Origin: an uncultured Bacteriovoracaceae bacterium
GTDB taxonomy: Bacteria; Bdellovibrionota; Bacteriovoracia; Bacteriovoracales; Bacteriovoracaceae
Direction: 5' to 3'
Length of the DNA stretch: 64,000 nt
NCBI GenBank assembly: GCA_950054155.1
Contig: CATLOT010000005.1
Coordinates: 62,001-126,000 of the forward strand
In this document: positions 35,643 through 43,756 of the stretch, in pieces
Layout of the letters: every line of letters starts with the position of its first letter
How positions within the stretch are numbered: the first letter of the stretch is position 1
Translations under genes and position numbers: made by a program
Notes under the pieces: generated by a model
Databases searched by the model: none
What the model saw: only the letters and a program-made list of their open reading frames with translations
Told to the model about the DNA's origin: nothing

Positions 35643-36829
35643 TGCTTTTCCACTCGAATGATATTTAAAGCCTCAGCTTCTTTCATATACGGTAAACGCC
35701 ACAGCATTCCCGGTCGTGTACGCCTGACGGGTGCACCGCTGGCATCGACAATAGATTCAAGCTTATGGGTGAGGCCTGGCCCTTTAAAGGGCATCAGTTC
35801 CATCGTATCGCCCACTTCAAAAGCACTGCGCACTTCGGCGAGGAGGTACTGATCTTTCTTGGACTCAAGGACAATCGCGCCGACCTGGGTTTCACTTTGT
35901 TCGTGCTGGCGCTCTTCATAGATGGAGTCTTCACCTGCTGCTTCTTTTAAACTGCCCGTAGAGTACTCTCGGTGGCTGACACGAGAGAGCTCACTCTCCC
36001 AAAAGGCAAGATCATCACTAAGGAAGTGACCATTTTCTTTGTAATATGCTAAGGCCTCGCCATAGACTTTAGAAATTGTTCCCGCGTAGTGATGAGACTT
36101 CATGCGCCCTTCAACTTTGAGAGAATCAATACCGGCGTCGATAAAGTCTTTTAAGAGGCGGATTCCCTGTAAGTCTTTTGAGCTCATAAAATGAGCATAC
36201 TTCTTCTCCTCACCCTTCATCAGCGAGTATTCAAAGCGACAGCTGTGAGCGCAGCCTCCGCGATTAGAGTCACGCCCCTGGGTGTAATTTGAGATCACAC
36301 AATTTCCAGAGTAGGCCATGCACATAGAGCCGTGGACAAACATCTCTAGTTCAATATCAACTTTCTCTTTGATCCGGCGGGCTTCATCAATGGTCACCTC
36401 ACGCCCAAGAACAATTCGCTCCACTCCTTGGGCCTTCCAAAGCTTAGCGCCTGGAACGTTGAGGCAGCTCGCTTGAGTGGAAAGATGAACCACGAGATTG
36501 CTATGCTTTTTGATGGTTTCAATGACACCAAGGTCACTGACAATCACAGCATCAACTTTGAACTCTTCGAGCACCTTTAGAAATTGGGGAAGTTCCTCTA
36601 AATCCTTGTCGTGAAGAAAGCTATTAAGGACGACATAGACCACAGAGCCACGTTCATGGGCAAAGCTTACCCCTTCGGCCAACTCCTGGGGTGTGAAGTT
36701 ATCCGCAGCACTTCGTAGACCAAATTTTTGGCCGCCAAGATAGACTGCGTCTGCCCCATAAGAGACAGCGACTTTTAATTTTTCAAGTGAACCTGCCGGT
36801 GAAAGCAGTTCAGGTACCCAGTGCGTCAT
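35639..36829 (-). CDS. trhP: U32-family tRNA-hydroxylation protein (TrhP/YrrO type)
   Basis: 396 residues. The U32 signature is seen as ELEMFVHGSMCMAYSGNC then VIS, with a further Cys pair in RGGCAHSCRF; these Cys are expected to bind an Fe-S cluster. PELLSPAGSLEKLKVAVSYG and DAVYLGGQKFGLR are typical of the family. TrhP hydroxylates U34 of certain tRNAs using prephenate-derived chemistry. It is translationally coupled to the smaller U32 protein. Symbol given by family only; a YhbU- or RlhA-type activity is possible. Confidence 0.85.
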   Translation of the reverse strand: MTHWVPELLSPAGSLEKLKVAVSYGADAVYLGGQKFGLRSAADNFTPQELAEGVSFAHERGSVVYVVLNSFLHDKDLEELPQFLKVLEEFKVDAVIVSDLGVIETIKKHSNLVVHLSTQASCLNVPGAKLWKAQGVERIVLGREVTIDEARRIKEKVDIELEMFVHGSMCMAYSGNCVISNYTQGRDSNRGGCAHSCRFEYSLMKGEEKKYAHFMSSKDLQGIRLLKDFIDAGIDSLKVEGRMKSHHYAGTISKVYGEALAYYKENGHFLSDDLAFWESELSRVSHREYSTGSLKEAAGEDSIYEERQHEQSETQVGAIVLESKKDQYLLAEVRSAFEVGDTMELMPFKGPGLTHKLESIVDASGAPVRRTRPGMLWRLPYMKEAEALNIIRVEKQ

Positions 36830-36885
36830 ATTTTCCAGTTTTCCTATGGTTTTACCTAACAGAAAAGTCCTTTACAATAAACCTA

Positions 36886-38025
36886 ATGAAAAAAGTTTTC
36901 AAAATTATTGCCCTTCTTGTGGTTTTACTGATCGTTCTCGTGATTGCTTACGCAGGCTATCGTTTTGCGAGTAACACCGAAACCATCTATCCCTATAGCT
37001 ATAAACCTATTAAGGTTGACCCCCAGGAGATTAATCTCGCCCAGGAAGCTGATATCGTCCTCTTAGGCGATAGTGCTGCTCAGGATATGGGGCCTTATTT
37101 GGACCTCTTTAAAGAAAAAACACTTAGTTTCCTTAAGGAGCCACTCCAGATTTATAATTGGGGTCGTGCCGGAGAGAATTTGGCCCATACCCTTGCTAAA
37201 GTAAAGTCTCTAAAGAAAATGCCCCTGCTTTTTATTTACCATGGTGGGCTTGATGAGCTCGATCGAGCGCGCTTTAATCCTCGCTATCTCAAAACACTTG
37301 GAAATAATATTAAGCTCGCTCAAAATGAGAAGATCCTGAGCACGATTCTCTCTCTCCCGGTGGCCTCTCGTCTGATCTACCATCCCTATCCCCATGTGGA
37401 ACTTAATGAGCAGGCCCTCCCCTTTCCTCGCGATCTTAGCTTGGAACAAAGTTTAAAATCTCTTGAGTATCTCTATACTCTCTATCAGTGGGAGGCGATG
37501 GAGCTTACCAATTATTTGAGAAGAAAGGATGCCAATCTGTGGTTTATACCCCAGGCCTATAATCTTCTTGAGCGTCCCAGCCGTAACTGTATTGCTTCGG
37601 GTAATATTCAAATCCAAAATGTACTCAAAGATATTGAAAAGCTTCTCGATCAAAAGAGATCTAAAGAGGCCGTCAGTAAACTGCTTAAGATTATTCAAAA
37701 TGAAACAGGCCATGCCGAGACTTACTATGTTCTTGGGAAGGCCTTTATTAAGGAAGGACAATATAAGAAAGCTAAGAAGGCGTTCTATCAGGCGCTCATT
37801 CTTGACTGCGATCTTAAAAGAAGTAATCCCCTCATGCTCAAGATTCTAATGGAAGAAGTGGAAAAGAAAGACTTTAAAGTTATCGACTTTAATCGTCTTG
37901 TGACTGCGAATTTAGGAAGGCGATTGATGTTTGAAGGTCTGCGTACTCCCCAGCGCCTCTACTATGAACGTCTTGTTCAAGAGCTGGTTAAAAGATTTGA
38001 ACAATTTATTCGCAATAAGGAATAA
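36886..38025 (+). CDS. Membrane-anchored SGNH-like protein with a TPR
   Basis: About 379 residues: an N-terminal membrane anchor (FKIIALLVVLLIVLVIAYAG), then an SGNH-like domain with IVLLGDSAAQD (block I, Ser), YNWGRAGENL (block II, Gly) and IYHGGLDEL (a GGLD variant of block III). The usual catalytic His near the end of such domains is not evident. The C-terminal third has a TPR unit (ETYYVLGKAFIKEGQYKKA). I choose the ATG at 36886, directly before the anchor. It lies four bases before the cNMP-binding gene, so they are likely cotranslated. Confidence 0.75.
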   Translation: MKKVFKIIALLVVLLIVLVIAYAGYRFASNTETIYPYSYKPIKVDPQEINLAQEADIVLLGDSAAQDMGPYLDLFKEKTLSFLKEPLQIYNWGRAGENLAHTLAKVKSLKKMPLLFIYHGGLDELDRARFNPRYLKTLGNNIKLAQNEKILSTILSLPVASRLIYHPYPHVELNEQALPFPRDLSLEQSLKSLEYLYTLYQWEAMELTNYLRRKDANLWFIPQAYNLLERPSRNCIASGNIQIQNVLKDIEKLLDQKRSKEAVSKLLKIIQNETGHAETYYVLGKAFIKEGQYKKAKKAFYQALILDCDLKRSNPLMLKILMEEVEKKDFKVIDFNRLVTANLGRRLMFEGLRTPQRLYYERLVQELVKRFEQFIRNKE

Positions 38026-38028
38026 CTT

Positions 38029-38532
38029 ATGAAAAAGAAGCTTACGGGTCCCCTCACGAAGTCTCTTAAGAAAGGCGAGATGATTTGTGTGGCGGGGGAG
38101 CAAAACTCTGATCTTTATATCATCCATGCTGGTAAGCTGATGGTCTTTGTGACAGATGGAACAAAGGTAACTCCTCTTGCTTATTTGGGGGAGGGAGAAT
38201 ATCTTGGTGAGCTTAGTTTCTTTGATCATGAACCACGAAGTGCTCATGTTATGTGTGTTGAGGATTCGACCTTAGTGCAGATTCCTGTTAGTGAAATTAA
38301 TAAGCAGTTTCCTCCTTGGCTTGTGACTATTGCTAATTCTATTACTCATAAGTTGCGTAAGAGTTCGGATCTTATTCGGCAAAAAGGGATTAGACGTAAG
38401 AATGTGGAGTCTATTAAGCCTCTTAGTATTGAGGAGCAACGGGAGGCGTATCAAAGTCTTCAGGACTATTTGGATGATAATCCGATGATTAAGGAAGAGG
38501 CTTTGGCCTGGCAGGAGCGGGTTGGGAGTTGA
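38029..38532 (+). CDS. Cyclic-nucleotide-binding-domain protein
   Basis: 167 residues with one Crp-type cNMP-binding domain: GELSFFDHEPRSAHV contains the phosphate-binding cassette (Gly-Glu and Arg-Ser-Ala). No HTH or catalytic domain follows; the C-terminus is helical and charged. It may be a small nucleotide-responsive regulator working with the upstream SGNH-like/TPR protein, given only four bases between the genes. From about 38225 on, codons shift to T/G-rich, unlike the first half. Confidence 0.85.
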   Translation: MKKKLTGPLTKSLKKGEMICVAGEQNSDLYIIHAGKLMVFVTDGTKVTPLAYLGEGEYLGELSFFDHEPRSAHVMCVEDSTLVQIPVSEINKQFPPWLVTIANSITHKLRKSSDLIRQKGIRRKNVESIKPLSIEEQREAYQSLQDYLDDNPMIKEEALAWQERVGS

Positions 38533-38537
38533 CTTGG

Positions 38538-39131
38538 TTAATCGCCGTGCGGGTTTTTGGGTAGGTTTTCTTTGTATTCGCCTTTGTAGTTTATTTCGCA
38601 TGTGCTGTTCTTTGACTTGCAGTTGGCAATTTCGGAGGAGATAAAAGGGAAATCGAGGATACGGCCCTCTTTGTAAATATATCTAAAGTCATCGAACGTA
38701 AAAAAGGGGATGTGACCTCTTGATAGAATTCCGATGAGGAGATCTCCGTCTTTTTCGTATAGTTCAATGTCGTAGTCATACTTTGAGCCATTATTTCGTA
38801 CATTAACAAGAGCGGCAGCTATGGAGCCGAAAGAATCATAGCAAGGATCATCTTTATTCAAAGAATTGTAATTCTTTCTTATGTCCTCTATTTCTTTAAA
38901 TTTTAATCTTTCTGGACATAGTGAGGAACCAAGGTAGGTGTTGTAGCTCGCAGCAATACCTCTGATTTTGGTAACCTTCATTAAGGGGCAACTACTCTCA
39001 AGCTCAAGATCCCAAAGGCCACCCTTACTAATTATATAAAAAGCAGTCACGTGACCAGTAAAGAAAGCCTCCGTAAAGAAGGAAGGCGCATAAGCGATGC
39101 AGATGTGCTTCTTCTTAGGAGAGGCTGACAT
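38538..39131 (-). CDS. Hypothetical protein
   Basis: 197 residues, mixed alpha/beta, with four or more Cys (HICIAY, SSCPL, LCPERL, DPCYDSF, NCKSKNSTCEI). No signal peptide or membrane segment is clear, though the N-terminus (HICIAYAPSFFTEAFF) is hydrophobic. It converges on the cNMP gene with five bases between stops. No homologue recognised; lies next to the repeat-rich region and may be lineage-specific. Confidence 0.55.
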   Translation of the reverse strand: MSASPKKKHICIAYAPSFFTEAFFTGHVTAFYIISKGGLWDLELESSCPLMKVTKIRGIAASYNTYLGSSLCPERLKFKEIEDIRKNYNSLNKDDPCYDSFGSIAAALVNVRNNGSKYDYDIELYEKDGDLLIGILSRGHIPFFTFDDFRYIYKEGRILDFPFISSEIANCKSKNSTCEINYKGEYKENLPKNPHGD

Positions 39132-39153
39132 GAGGAGTTTTATTTTAGCATGA

Positions 39154-39201
39154 TTTTTGGTTGGGGTTTGGGGGTGGCTGGTTTGGGGTGCTGTAACTGT
39201 A
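39154..39201 (+). repeat. G/T-rich dispersed repeat, copy 2
   Basis: Same-strand partner of the element at 31577-31625. It has G-runs of 4, 5 and 4 and the conserved GGTTTGGGGTGC and GTAACTGTA. Confidence 0.75.
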
Positions 39202-39264
39202 TTCTGTGAACTCGTGTTTGGTGGGGGGGTCTTCTCTCACACTTTTGCCATTTTACCTCAATGA

Positions 39265-39325
39265 TCAAAGCGTCCGTCAAGGATGGGACCTGAAGGCGCG
39301 GGCGCGTCCTTGACGGACGCTTTGA
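39265..39325. repeat. 19-bp perfect hairpin upstream of the four-helix-bundle gene
   Basis: TCAAAGCGTCCGTCAAGGA (39265-39283) is the exact reverse complement of 39307-39325; the 23-base loop is G/C-rich and contains GGCGCG twice. An outer AATG/CATT continues the pairing after a one-base bulge. No T-run follows, so it is not a normal terminator. Confidence 0.9.
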
Positions 39326-39374
39326 CATTGAAGTTTGGGAGCGTTGTTGTCGTTTTTTTACAAGGAGAATTTCT

Positions 39375-39683
39375 ATGATGACAAAGTTTTTGACTCTTGA
39401 GCTGGCTATTGAGTTTTATCATTTGGTTAAGAATTATAAATTTCATAATCGGGTGATGCAGGATCAATTTAATCGGGCTTTACTTAGTATTCCTCTTAAT
39501 CTCAGTGAAGGAAGTGGTAAGCCTACTCATAAGGATCGGCGTAAGTTTTATTTTACGAGTTATGCTTCTCTTCGGGAGATTGAGGTTTTGTTTCGGCTTC
39601 AGGGGGAGGAGAAATTTAAAGATCAGATCGATCGATTGGCGGCTTATATTTGGAAGGTTGCCCAGAGGACGGGAGGGGCTTAG
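39375..39683 (+). CDS. Four-helix-bundle protein (S23/IVP family)
   Basis: 102 residues of the four-helix-bundle family first known from 23S rRNA intervening sequences: FHNRVMQDQFNRALLSIPLN, LSEGSGKPTHKDRRKFY and YASLREIE. AAGGAG lies seven bases before the ATG. In other bacteria, related proteins are encoded in rRNA inserts or serve as Avd in diversity-generating retroelements; here no rRNA or reverse transcriptase is near. Codons are T- and G-ending, unlike most of the window, which suggests transfer or a different mutation regime. Confidence 0.88.
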   Translation: MMTKFLTLELAIEFYHLVKNYKFHNRVMQDQFNRALLSIPLNLSEGSGKPTHKDRRKFYFTSYASLREIEVLFRLQGEEKFKDQIDRLAAYIWKVAQRTGGA

Positions 39684-39754
39684 TCTCCTCTCTTTATTTT
39701 CATTCCTGCCAAAGTCGACCTGGCACTTTTTGGGTTTTGGGAGTAGAATGAGGG

Positions 39755-40057
39755 ATGGAAAAGATTTTTCTTCTTCTTTCTCTTCTCTTTTTATCGCTTG
39801 GGCCAAGTGTTAGTGATCCTTTTAAAAGCTTGGAGGAAGTTAGAGGGGATAGTCTTCATAAGGCCTTGCCTAGTGCTAGTCGCTTTGGTCAGGAGCGGCC
39901 GAGTTTTGAAATTCCCCTTGATTTTATTGCCCTGAGAAGGGAAAGCTTTTTTCGTAAGACTCTCTTTGTTGAAGGTCTTTTCTTTTCTCACTCTGCCCTT
40001 CTTCCTAAGAAGGCGCGCTTTAGTCGTCACTCCGGCCTCTCCCCTCCTCTGTCTTAA
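39755..40057 (+). CDS. Small secreted protein
   Basis: 100 residues with a signal peptide (EKIFLLLSLLFLSLGPSVS). The mature part is short and basic, without Cys. A GAGGG lies close to the ATG, a tighter spacing than usual. Unknown family; support is limited to the signal peptide and the reading frame. Confidence 0.5.
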   Translation: MEKIFLLLSLLFLSLGPSVSDPFKSLEEVRGDSLHKALPSASRFGQERPSFEIPLDFIALRRESFFRKTLFVEGLFFSHSALLPKKARFSRHSGLSPPLS

Positions 40058-40104
40058 TTAGGCCTACCAGAGAATACTTTAACTTTTTATTGTGGGAGGT
40101 TACC

Positions 40105-40209
40105 ATGAGTAACGAACCTGAACCCAGTAATACGGGTCTCTATATTATTGTAGGATTTTTCATCCTCGCTTTTATCGGCATTATTGCCCAAAGTTTTTTT
40201 AATATCTAA
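40105..40209 (+). CDS. 34-residue single-pass membrane microprotein
   Basis: A short frame with a strong GGGAGG four to five bases before the ATG. It has a polar start (MSNEPEPSNTG) and one membrane segment (LYIIVGFFILAFIGIIAQS). The next gene's Shine-Dalgarno follows its stop within ten bases, so the two are probably cotranscribed. No function can be assigned. Confidence 0.65.
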   Translation: MSNEPEPSNTGLYIIVGFFILAFIGIIAQSFFNI

Positions 40210-40219
40210 GGATTTGCCC

Positions 40220-40732
40220 ATGAAGTTTTTGATGCTCTCTTTCATTCTTCTCACTGGCTGCCAGGCCCAAAATAACTCTCCTGTAAAAGAGGAGGTTCCA
40301 AAGGCTACGGAGTTTAAACCAGTGTCAGTGAAAGGAGTGAGAAAACTTCATGGGCAACAACTCTATATCCCCATTTACTCAAGCCTCTATCAAAAAGATG
40401 AGAAAGACCTCATCAACCTCACAGGGGTCTTGAGCCTCAGAAATACTTCGTTTAAAAATACCATCACTTTCACCAAAGTTGATTACTATGACACCAATGG
40501 AAAGCTGATTAAACAATTTATTGATCAGCCCTTTGCTCTTGGAAAGATGTCCACTAAGGATTTTGTTATTCCCGAGCGTAGTCTTAATGGTGGGACAGGA
40601 GCTAACTTCATTGTTGAGTGGGAGAGCGACAAATTTGTGTCCATCCCCCTTGTTGAGGCAATTATGCTAGGTACGCAAGGAACAAAAGGCTTTGCCTTTA
40701 GCTCGCGCTCACAAGAAATTGAGGCCCACTAA
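40220..40732 (+). CDS. DUF3124 lipoprotein
   Basis: About 170 residues. The lipobox ILLTGC predicts a lipid anchor. The body matches DUF3124: QLYIPIYSSLY, LTGVLSLRNTS, FTKVDYYDTNGKLI and GGTGANFIVEWES. I choose the ATG at 40220, with AAGGA seven bases upstream; a longer frame adds a non-secretory leader. The molecular role of DUF3124 is unknown. Confidence 0.85.
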   Translation: MKFLMLSFILLTGCQAQNNSPVKEEVPKATEFKPVSVKGVRKLHGQQLYIPIYSSLYQKDEKDLINLTGVLSLRNTSFKNTITFTKVDYYDTNGKLIKQFIDQPFALGKMSTKDFVIPERSLNGGTGANFIVEWESDKFVSIPLVEAIMLGTQGTKGFAFSSRSQEIEAH

Positions 40733-40735
40733 GCT

Positions 40736-41290
40736 TTAGAGGATTTCGCTTCTTTTGATTTCTTTAAATTCGCCCTCTTTTAAAAGGCCTAAGCGGACTT
40801 TACCAATCCCACTTCGAATAAGGCGCAAGCAAGGAAAGCCAATGGCCGCACACATGCGCCTCACCTGACGATTCTTCCCTTCAATCAGTTTCACTTCAAG
40901 CCATGAGGTGGGGATATTTTTACGCTCACGAATCGGTGGATTGCGCTCGGGAAAAGAGAAGTCCTTCATAAGGCGCGCCTGACAGGGCTTCGTTAGGTAG
41001 TCTTTGATTCTTAAACCTGTTGCCATTTTCTTGAGATCCGCGGCGGTTGGAATTCCTTCAACCTGGACCCAATAAGTTTTCTCTTTCTTTGATTTAGGAT
41101 CTGTAAGGCGTTTAATGAAAGGGCCATCATTGGTAAGAAGAAGAAGGCCCTCACTATCTTTATCCAATCTTCCCGCAGCATAGACTTCCTTAGGAAGATT
41201 GAATTCACTCAGAGTACGGTCGCCCTCTTCGCCTGTAAATTGGCAGAGGACGCCGTAGGGTTTGTAAAAGAGGATATACTTAGAGGTCAA
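40736..41290 (-). CDS. RluE-like pseudouridine synthase
   Basis: 184 residues of the RsuA/RluB/E/F family, with the catalytic Asp D43 in AAGRLDKDSEGLL, then KTYWVQVEG and the C-terminal GKNRQVRRMCAAIG and LIRSGIG. It makes pseudouridine, most likely in 23S rRNA. No S4 domain is present at the N-terminus, as in RluE. The start overlaps the upstream barrel-protein gene by 11 bases. Confidence 0.92.
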   Translation of the reverse strand: MTSKYILFYKPYGVLCQFTGEEGDRTLSEFNLPKEVYAAGRLDKDSEGLLLLTNDGPFIKRLTDPKSKKEKTYWVQVEGIPTAADLKKMATGLRIKDYLTKPCQARLMKDFSFPERNPPIRERKNIPTSWLEVKLIEGKNRQVRRMCAAIGFPCLRLIRSGIGKVRLGLLKEGEFKEIKRSEIL

Positions 41291-41840
41291 GCGGGAGACT
41301 GACGCTTAAGAAGATCTCATTGAGATCAAAATTAGGATCAAGCGAAGAAGTCGTGCTTCCTGTTTCCACTTCATCATAAGAGAAAGTACGGTACTCGACG
41401 TTAAGGCTTACAAGAGGAAGTGGAGTGAAACCAACGCCAAGGGCGTAGCCGCCACCAGAGTATTTACTAATAGGTGCGACATCATCTTCAAGATTGGCAC
41501 TCACATAGTATGTCCCCCATGCACGCACTAAGAGAGGAAAATCATATCCTACGAAAACACCGAGTTGGTTCTTCTTGTAATCGCTCTTCGTTGTCGTGCC
41601 TGTCGTTTTATTTTCGGCTTCAAGCTCAAAGCTTGCCATCGAGTAGTCAATCCCCCCCATTACACCAAGCATCTGATAGCCGAGGCGAGCACCATATTGA
41701 GGCGTATTATAAGAGTAATCAAAATTACCACGATCGCCTGAACCGATGCCATAACCAAGATACGGCTCAAGTAAGACACCCGCGTGGGCTGATTGAGAAA
41801 TTAAGAGAATTAAAAAGAGTAGTGATTTAGTCAAACGCAT
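41280..41840 (-). CDS. Small outer-membrane beta-barrel protein
   Basis: 186 residues, signal peptide ending SAHA-G, then short amphipathic strands (LEPYLGYGIGSGD, YGARLGYQMLG, QLGVFVGYDF, LGVGFTPLPLVSLN) of an OmpA/OmpW-like small barrel. Ends in SVSLPLDL, not the usual aromatic residue. It may be a porin-like or structural surface protein. Confidence 0.78.
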   Translation of the reverse strand: MRLTKSLLFLILLISQSAHAGVLLEPYLGYGIGSGDRGNFDYSYNTPQYGARLGYQMLGVMGGIDYSMASFELEAENKTTGTTTKSDYKKNQLGVFVGYDFPLLVRAWGTYYVSANLEDDVAPISKYSGGGYALGVGFTPLPLVSLNVEYRTFSYDEVETGSTTSSLDPNFDLNEIFLSVSLPLDL

Positions 41841-42008
41841 GGGTCCTCCTTGAACCTAGGGCTTTGATACCTCTTAATTATAAGAAGAATCACAATTTTT
41901 GTAAAAGTTCTGGACCCACTATTTTCTCCTGATCATCATTTCACAGGTTGAGCGCGCCTTTAAAGAGTGAATTTTTTGCTGGGAAGCCTGATTTTGGCCA
42001 TTTAAAGG

Positions 42009-42034
42009 GATCCCCTCCCGAAAGAGAGGGGATC
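42009..42034 (-). terminator. Terminator of mdh
   Basis: GATCCCCTC and GAGGGGATC form a 9-bp stem around CCGAAAGA just after the mdh stop; the T-run on the minus strand is short (CCCTTT). Confidence 0.6.
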
Positions 42035-42052
42035 TTTGTAAAGACTTTAACT

Positions 42053-43042
42053 TTAGATAAGACCGGCTTCTTTAACAGCGTTGCGCTCTTCAACAAGCTC
42101 AGCAAGAGTTGTGTCAAACTTCTCTTTTCCAAAGGCATTGTGCTCAATACCTTCAACCACTTTAAGGATACCGTTTTCCACACGACAAGGATAAGAGAAG
42201 ATAAGTCCTTCATCCACACCGTATTGACCTTGAGAAGCGAGACAAACTGAGAAGGTCTCCCCTTCAGCAGTATCGTGGGTAAGATTATAAATTCCCTGTA
42301 CCGCTGCATTAGCTGCACTGGCCGCAGAACTTGCACCACGGGCTTCGATAATAGCAGCACCACGCTTTTGTACTGTTGTGATGAAATCACCTTTTAGCCA
42401 GGCCTCATCAGTGATTACTTCATTCGCCTTCTTGCCATTGATCTCAGCGTTGAAAAAGTCGGGATATTGAGTTGCTGAGTGGTTACCCCAGATCGTCATC
42501 TTTTTCACAGCAGTCACATCAACTCCCGCTTTTTGCGCCAGTTGAGTTTTTGCACGATTCTCATCAAGAGTGGTCATCGCAAAGAAGTTACTCTTAGGAA
42601 GTCTTGGAGCTGAGTGCATAGCAATGAGACAGTTTGTGTTACAAGGGTTTCCTACGACGAAGACCTTGGCATCATCTGCAGCGTTGTCATTGATCGCTTT
42701 TCCTTGACCCGTGAAAATACCGCCGTTGATATTAAGAAGATCTTTTCTCTCCATTCCCTTCTTACGAGGAACAGCGCCCACAAGCACTGACCAGTTAGCA
42801 TCTTTAAAACCAACGTTGAGGTCTGAAGTACAGGTGATCTTTTTAAGTAGAGGGAAAGCACAGTCATCAAGTTCCATGGCCACGCCATTAAGGGCACCAA
42901 GAGCTTGTTCAAGTTCAATGAGCTGAAGCTCAACTTCAGTGTCTGGTCCAAACATTTGACCTGAAGCAATACGGAAAAGTAGAGCATAACCGATTTGACC
43001 TGCTGCACCAGTGATGGCGACTTTTACTCTTTTATTTGTCAT
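42053..43042 (-). CDS. mdh: Malate dehydrogenase
   Basis: 329 residues of the NAD-dependent malate dehydrogenase type found in cytosol of eukaryotes and in Thermus: [19 protein letters not shown] at the nucleotide-binding site, [38 protein letters not shown] and the catalytic-His region [12 protein letters not shown]. It oxidises malate to oxaloacetate in the TCA cycle. I choose the ATG at 43042, with AGGAG upstream; a longer frame from 43096 has no such site. Confidence 0.96.
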   Translation of the reverse strand: MTNKRVKVAITGAAGQIGYALLFRIASGQMFGPDTEVELQLIELEQALGALNGVAMELDDCAFPLLKKITCTSDLNVGFKDANWSVLVGAVPRKKGMERKDLLNINGGIFTGQGKAINDNAADDAKVFVVGNPCNTNCLIAMHSAPRLPKSNFFAMTTLDENRAKTQLAQKAGVDVTAVKKMTIWGNHSATQYPDFFNAEINGKKANEVITDEAWLKGDFITTVQKRGAAIIEARGASSAASAANAAVQGIYNLTHDTAEGETFSVCLASQGQYGVDEGLIFSYPCRVENGILKVVEGIEHNAFGKEKFDTTLAELVEERNAVKEAGLI

Positions 43043-43182
43043 GTGATTTTCTCCTGAAAATGAGGTTTGCCGGGCCATTATACTCAACTCACGCAAGTTT
43101 GCCAGTAATGGTATATGACAAACTGAGCTGATTCCCTTAACATTATCCTTAAGATTTTATTCATTAAGGAAGGAGACTCCCC

Positions 43183-43701
43183 TTGGGAGAACAAAATAGT
43201 CAGTCAGGCAAGCCGTCATCAAAGCAATCCGGTCGCAAGAGAAACCGTCGCCGCAGACCTAATAACCGCAAAGGCAATAGAAATACCCAGAGCAAAGGTC
43301 CAAAGCTTACAGGTTTTGAAAAAGTAGAGCGCGGCTACCTCAACCTTCTTGAAAAACATCTCGAGTCGCGAAAGAAATACTATGCTCTCTTTCACCGCGC
43401 AGACCCACGTCAACTTGCCAAGCTTGAGCGCTCCTTTTATCGCACCCTCGAAGAGCTTCGTAACTACGAAGAAAATATCAAACCAGAATTTAAAGAAGAA
43501 TTTAATGCCAAGTACGATGGTCTCAAACAAGACACCACGTATTCAACTAATCATGAACTTGATCCCGGTTTGCAAGAGCCTGAGGTTCACGAGATTGAAG
43601 ACCCCCATCTCCTTCCCACTCAAGTGGATCATGAATTTAAAGGTGATGAAGAAGAGAGTGTGGGGAGCATTGACGACTATAATAAGTATAAAGGTCTCTA
43701 A
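43183..43701 (+). CDS. Basic, Arg-rich hypothetical protein, TTG start
   Basis: 172 residues. The N-terminus is Arg/Lys/Asn-rich (RKRNRRRRPNNRKGN), which suggests binding to RNA or another acidic partner; the middle is helical (YLNLLEKHLESRKKYYALFH) and the C-terminus is acidic. The start TTG is supported by AAGGAAGGAG upstream. No known family. Confidence 0.72.
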   Translation: MGEQNSQSGKPSSKQSGRKRNRRRRPNNRKGNRNTQSKGPKLTGFEKVERGYLNLLEKHLESRKKYYALFHRADPRQLAKLERSFYRTLEELRNYEENIKPEFKEEFNAKYDGLKQDTTYSTNHELDPGLQEPEVHEIEDPHLLPTQVDHEFKGDEEESVGSIDDYNKYKGL

Positions 43702-43704
43702 AAT

Positions 43705-43734
43705 AAAAAAAGCTCCTGTTAAGGAGCTTTTTTT
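43705..43734. terminator. Bidirectional terminator
   Basis: AAAGCTCCT / AGGAGCTTT around GTTA, flanked by A-run and T-run, between convergent genes. Confidence 0.93.
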
Positions 43735-43756
43735 CTACTTCAATTGGCGCGTGGGC

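Noticed and set aside
39265-39325. The 19-bp hairpin as an intrinsic terminator
   Set aside because: There is no T-run on either side and no gene that ends directly before it.
39265-39683. A diversity-generating retroelement around the four-helix-bundle gene
   Set aside because: No reverse transcriptase and no template/variable repeat pair was found in the window.
39791-40030. A minus-strand frame over the small secreted protein gene
   Set aside because: It is basic, without a start signal; the plus-strand frame has a signal peptide.
41948-42250. A plus-strand frame over the 3' end of mdh
   Set aside because: It is antisense to a well-supported mdh gene, crosses the terminator hairpin and shows no domain.
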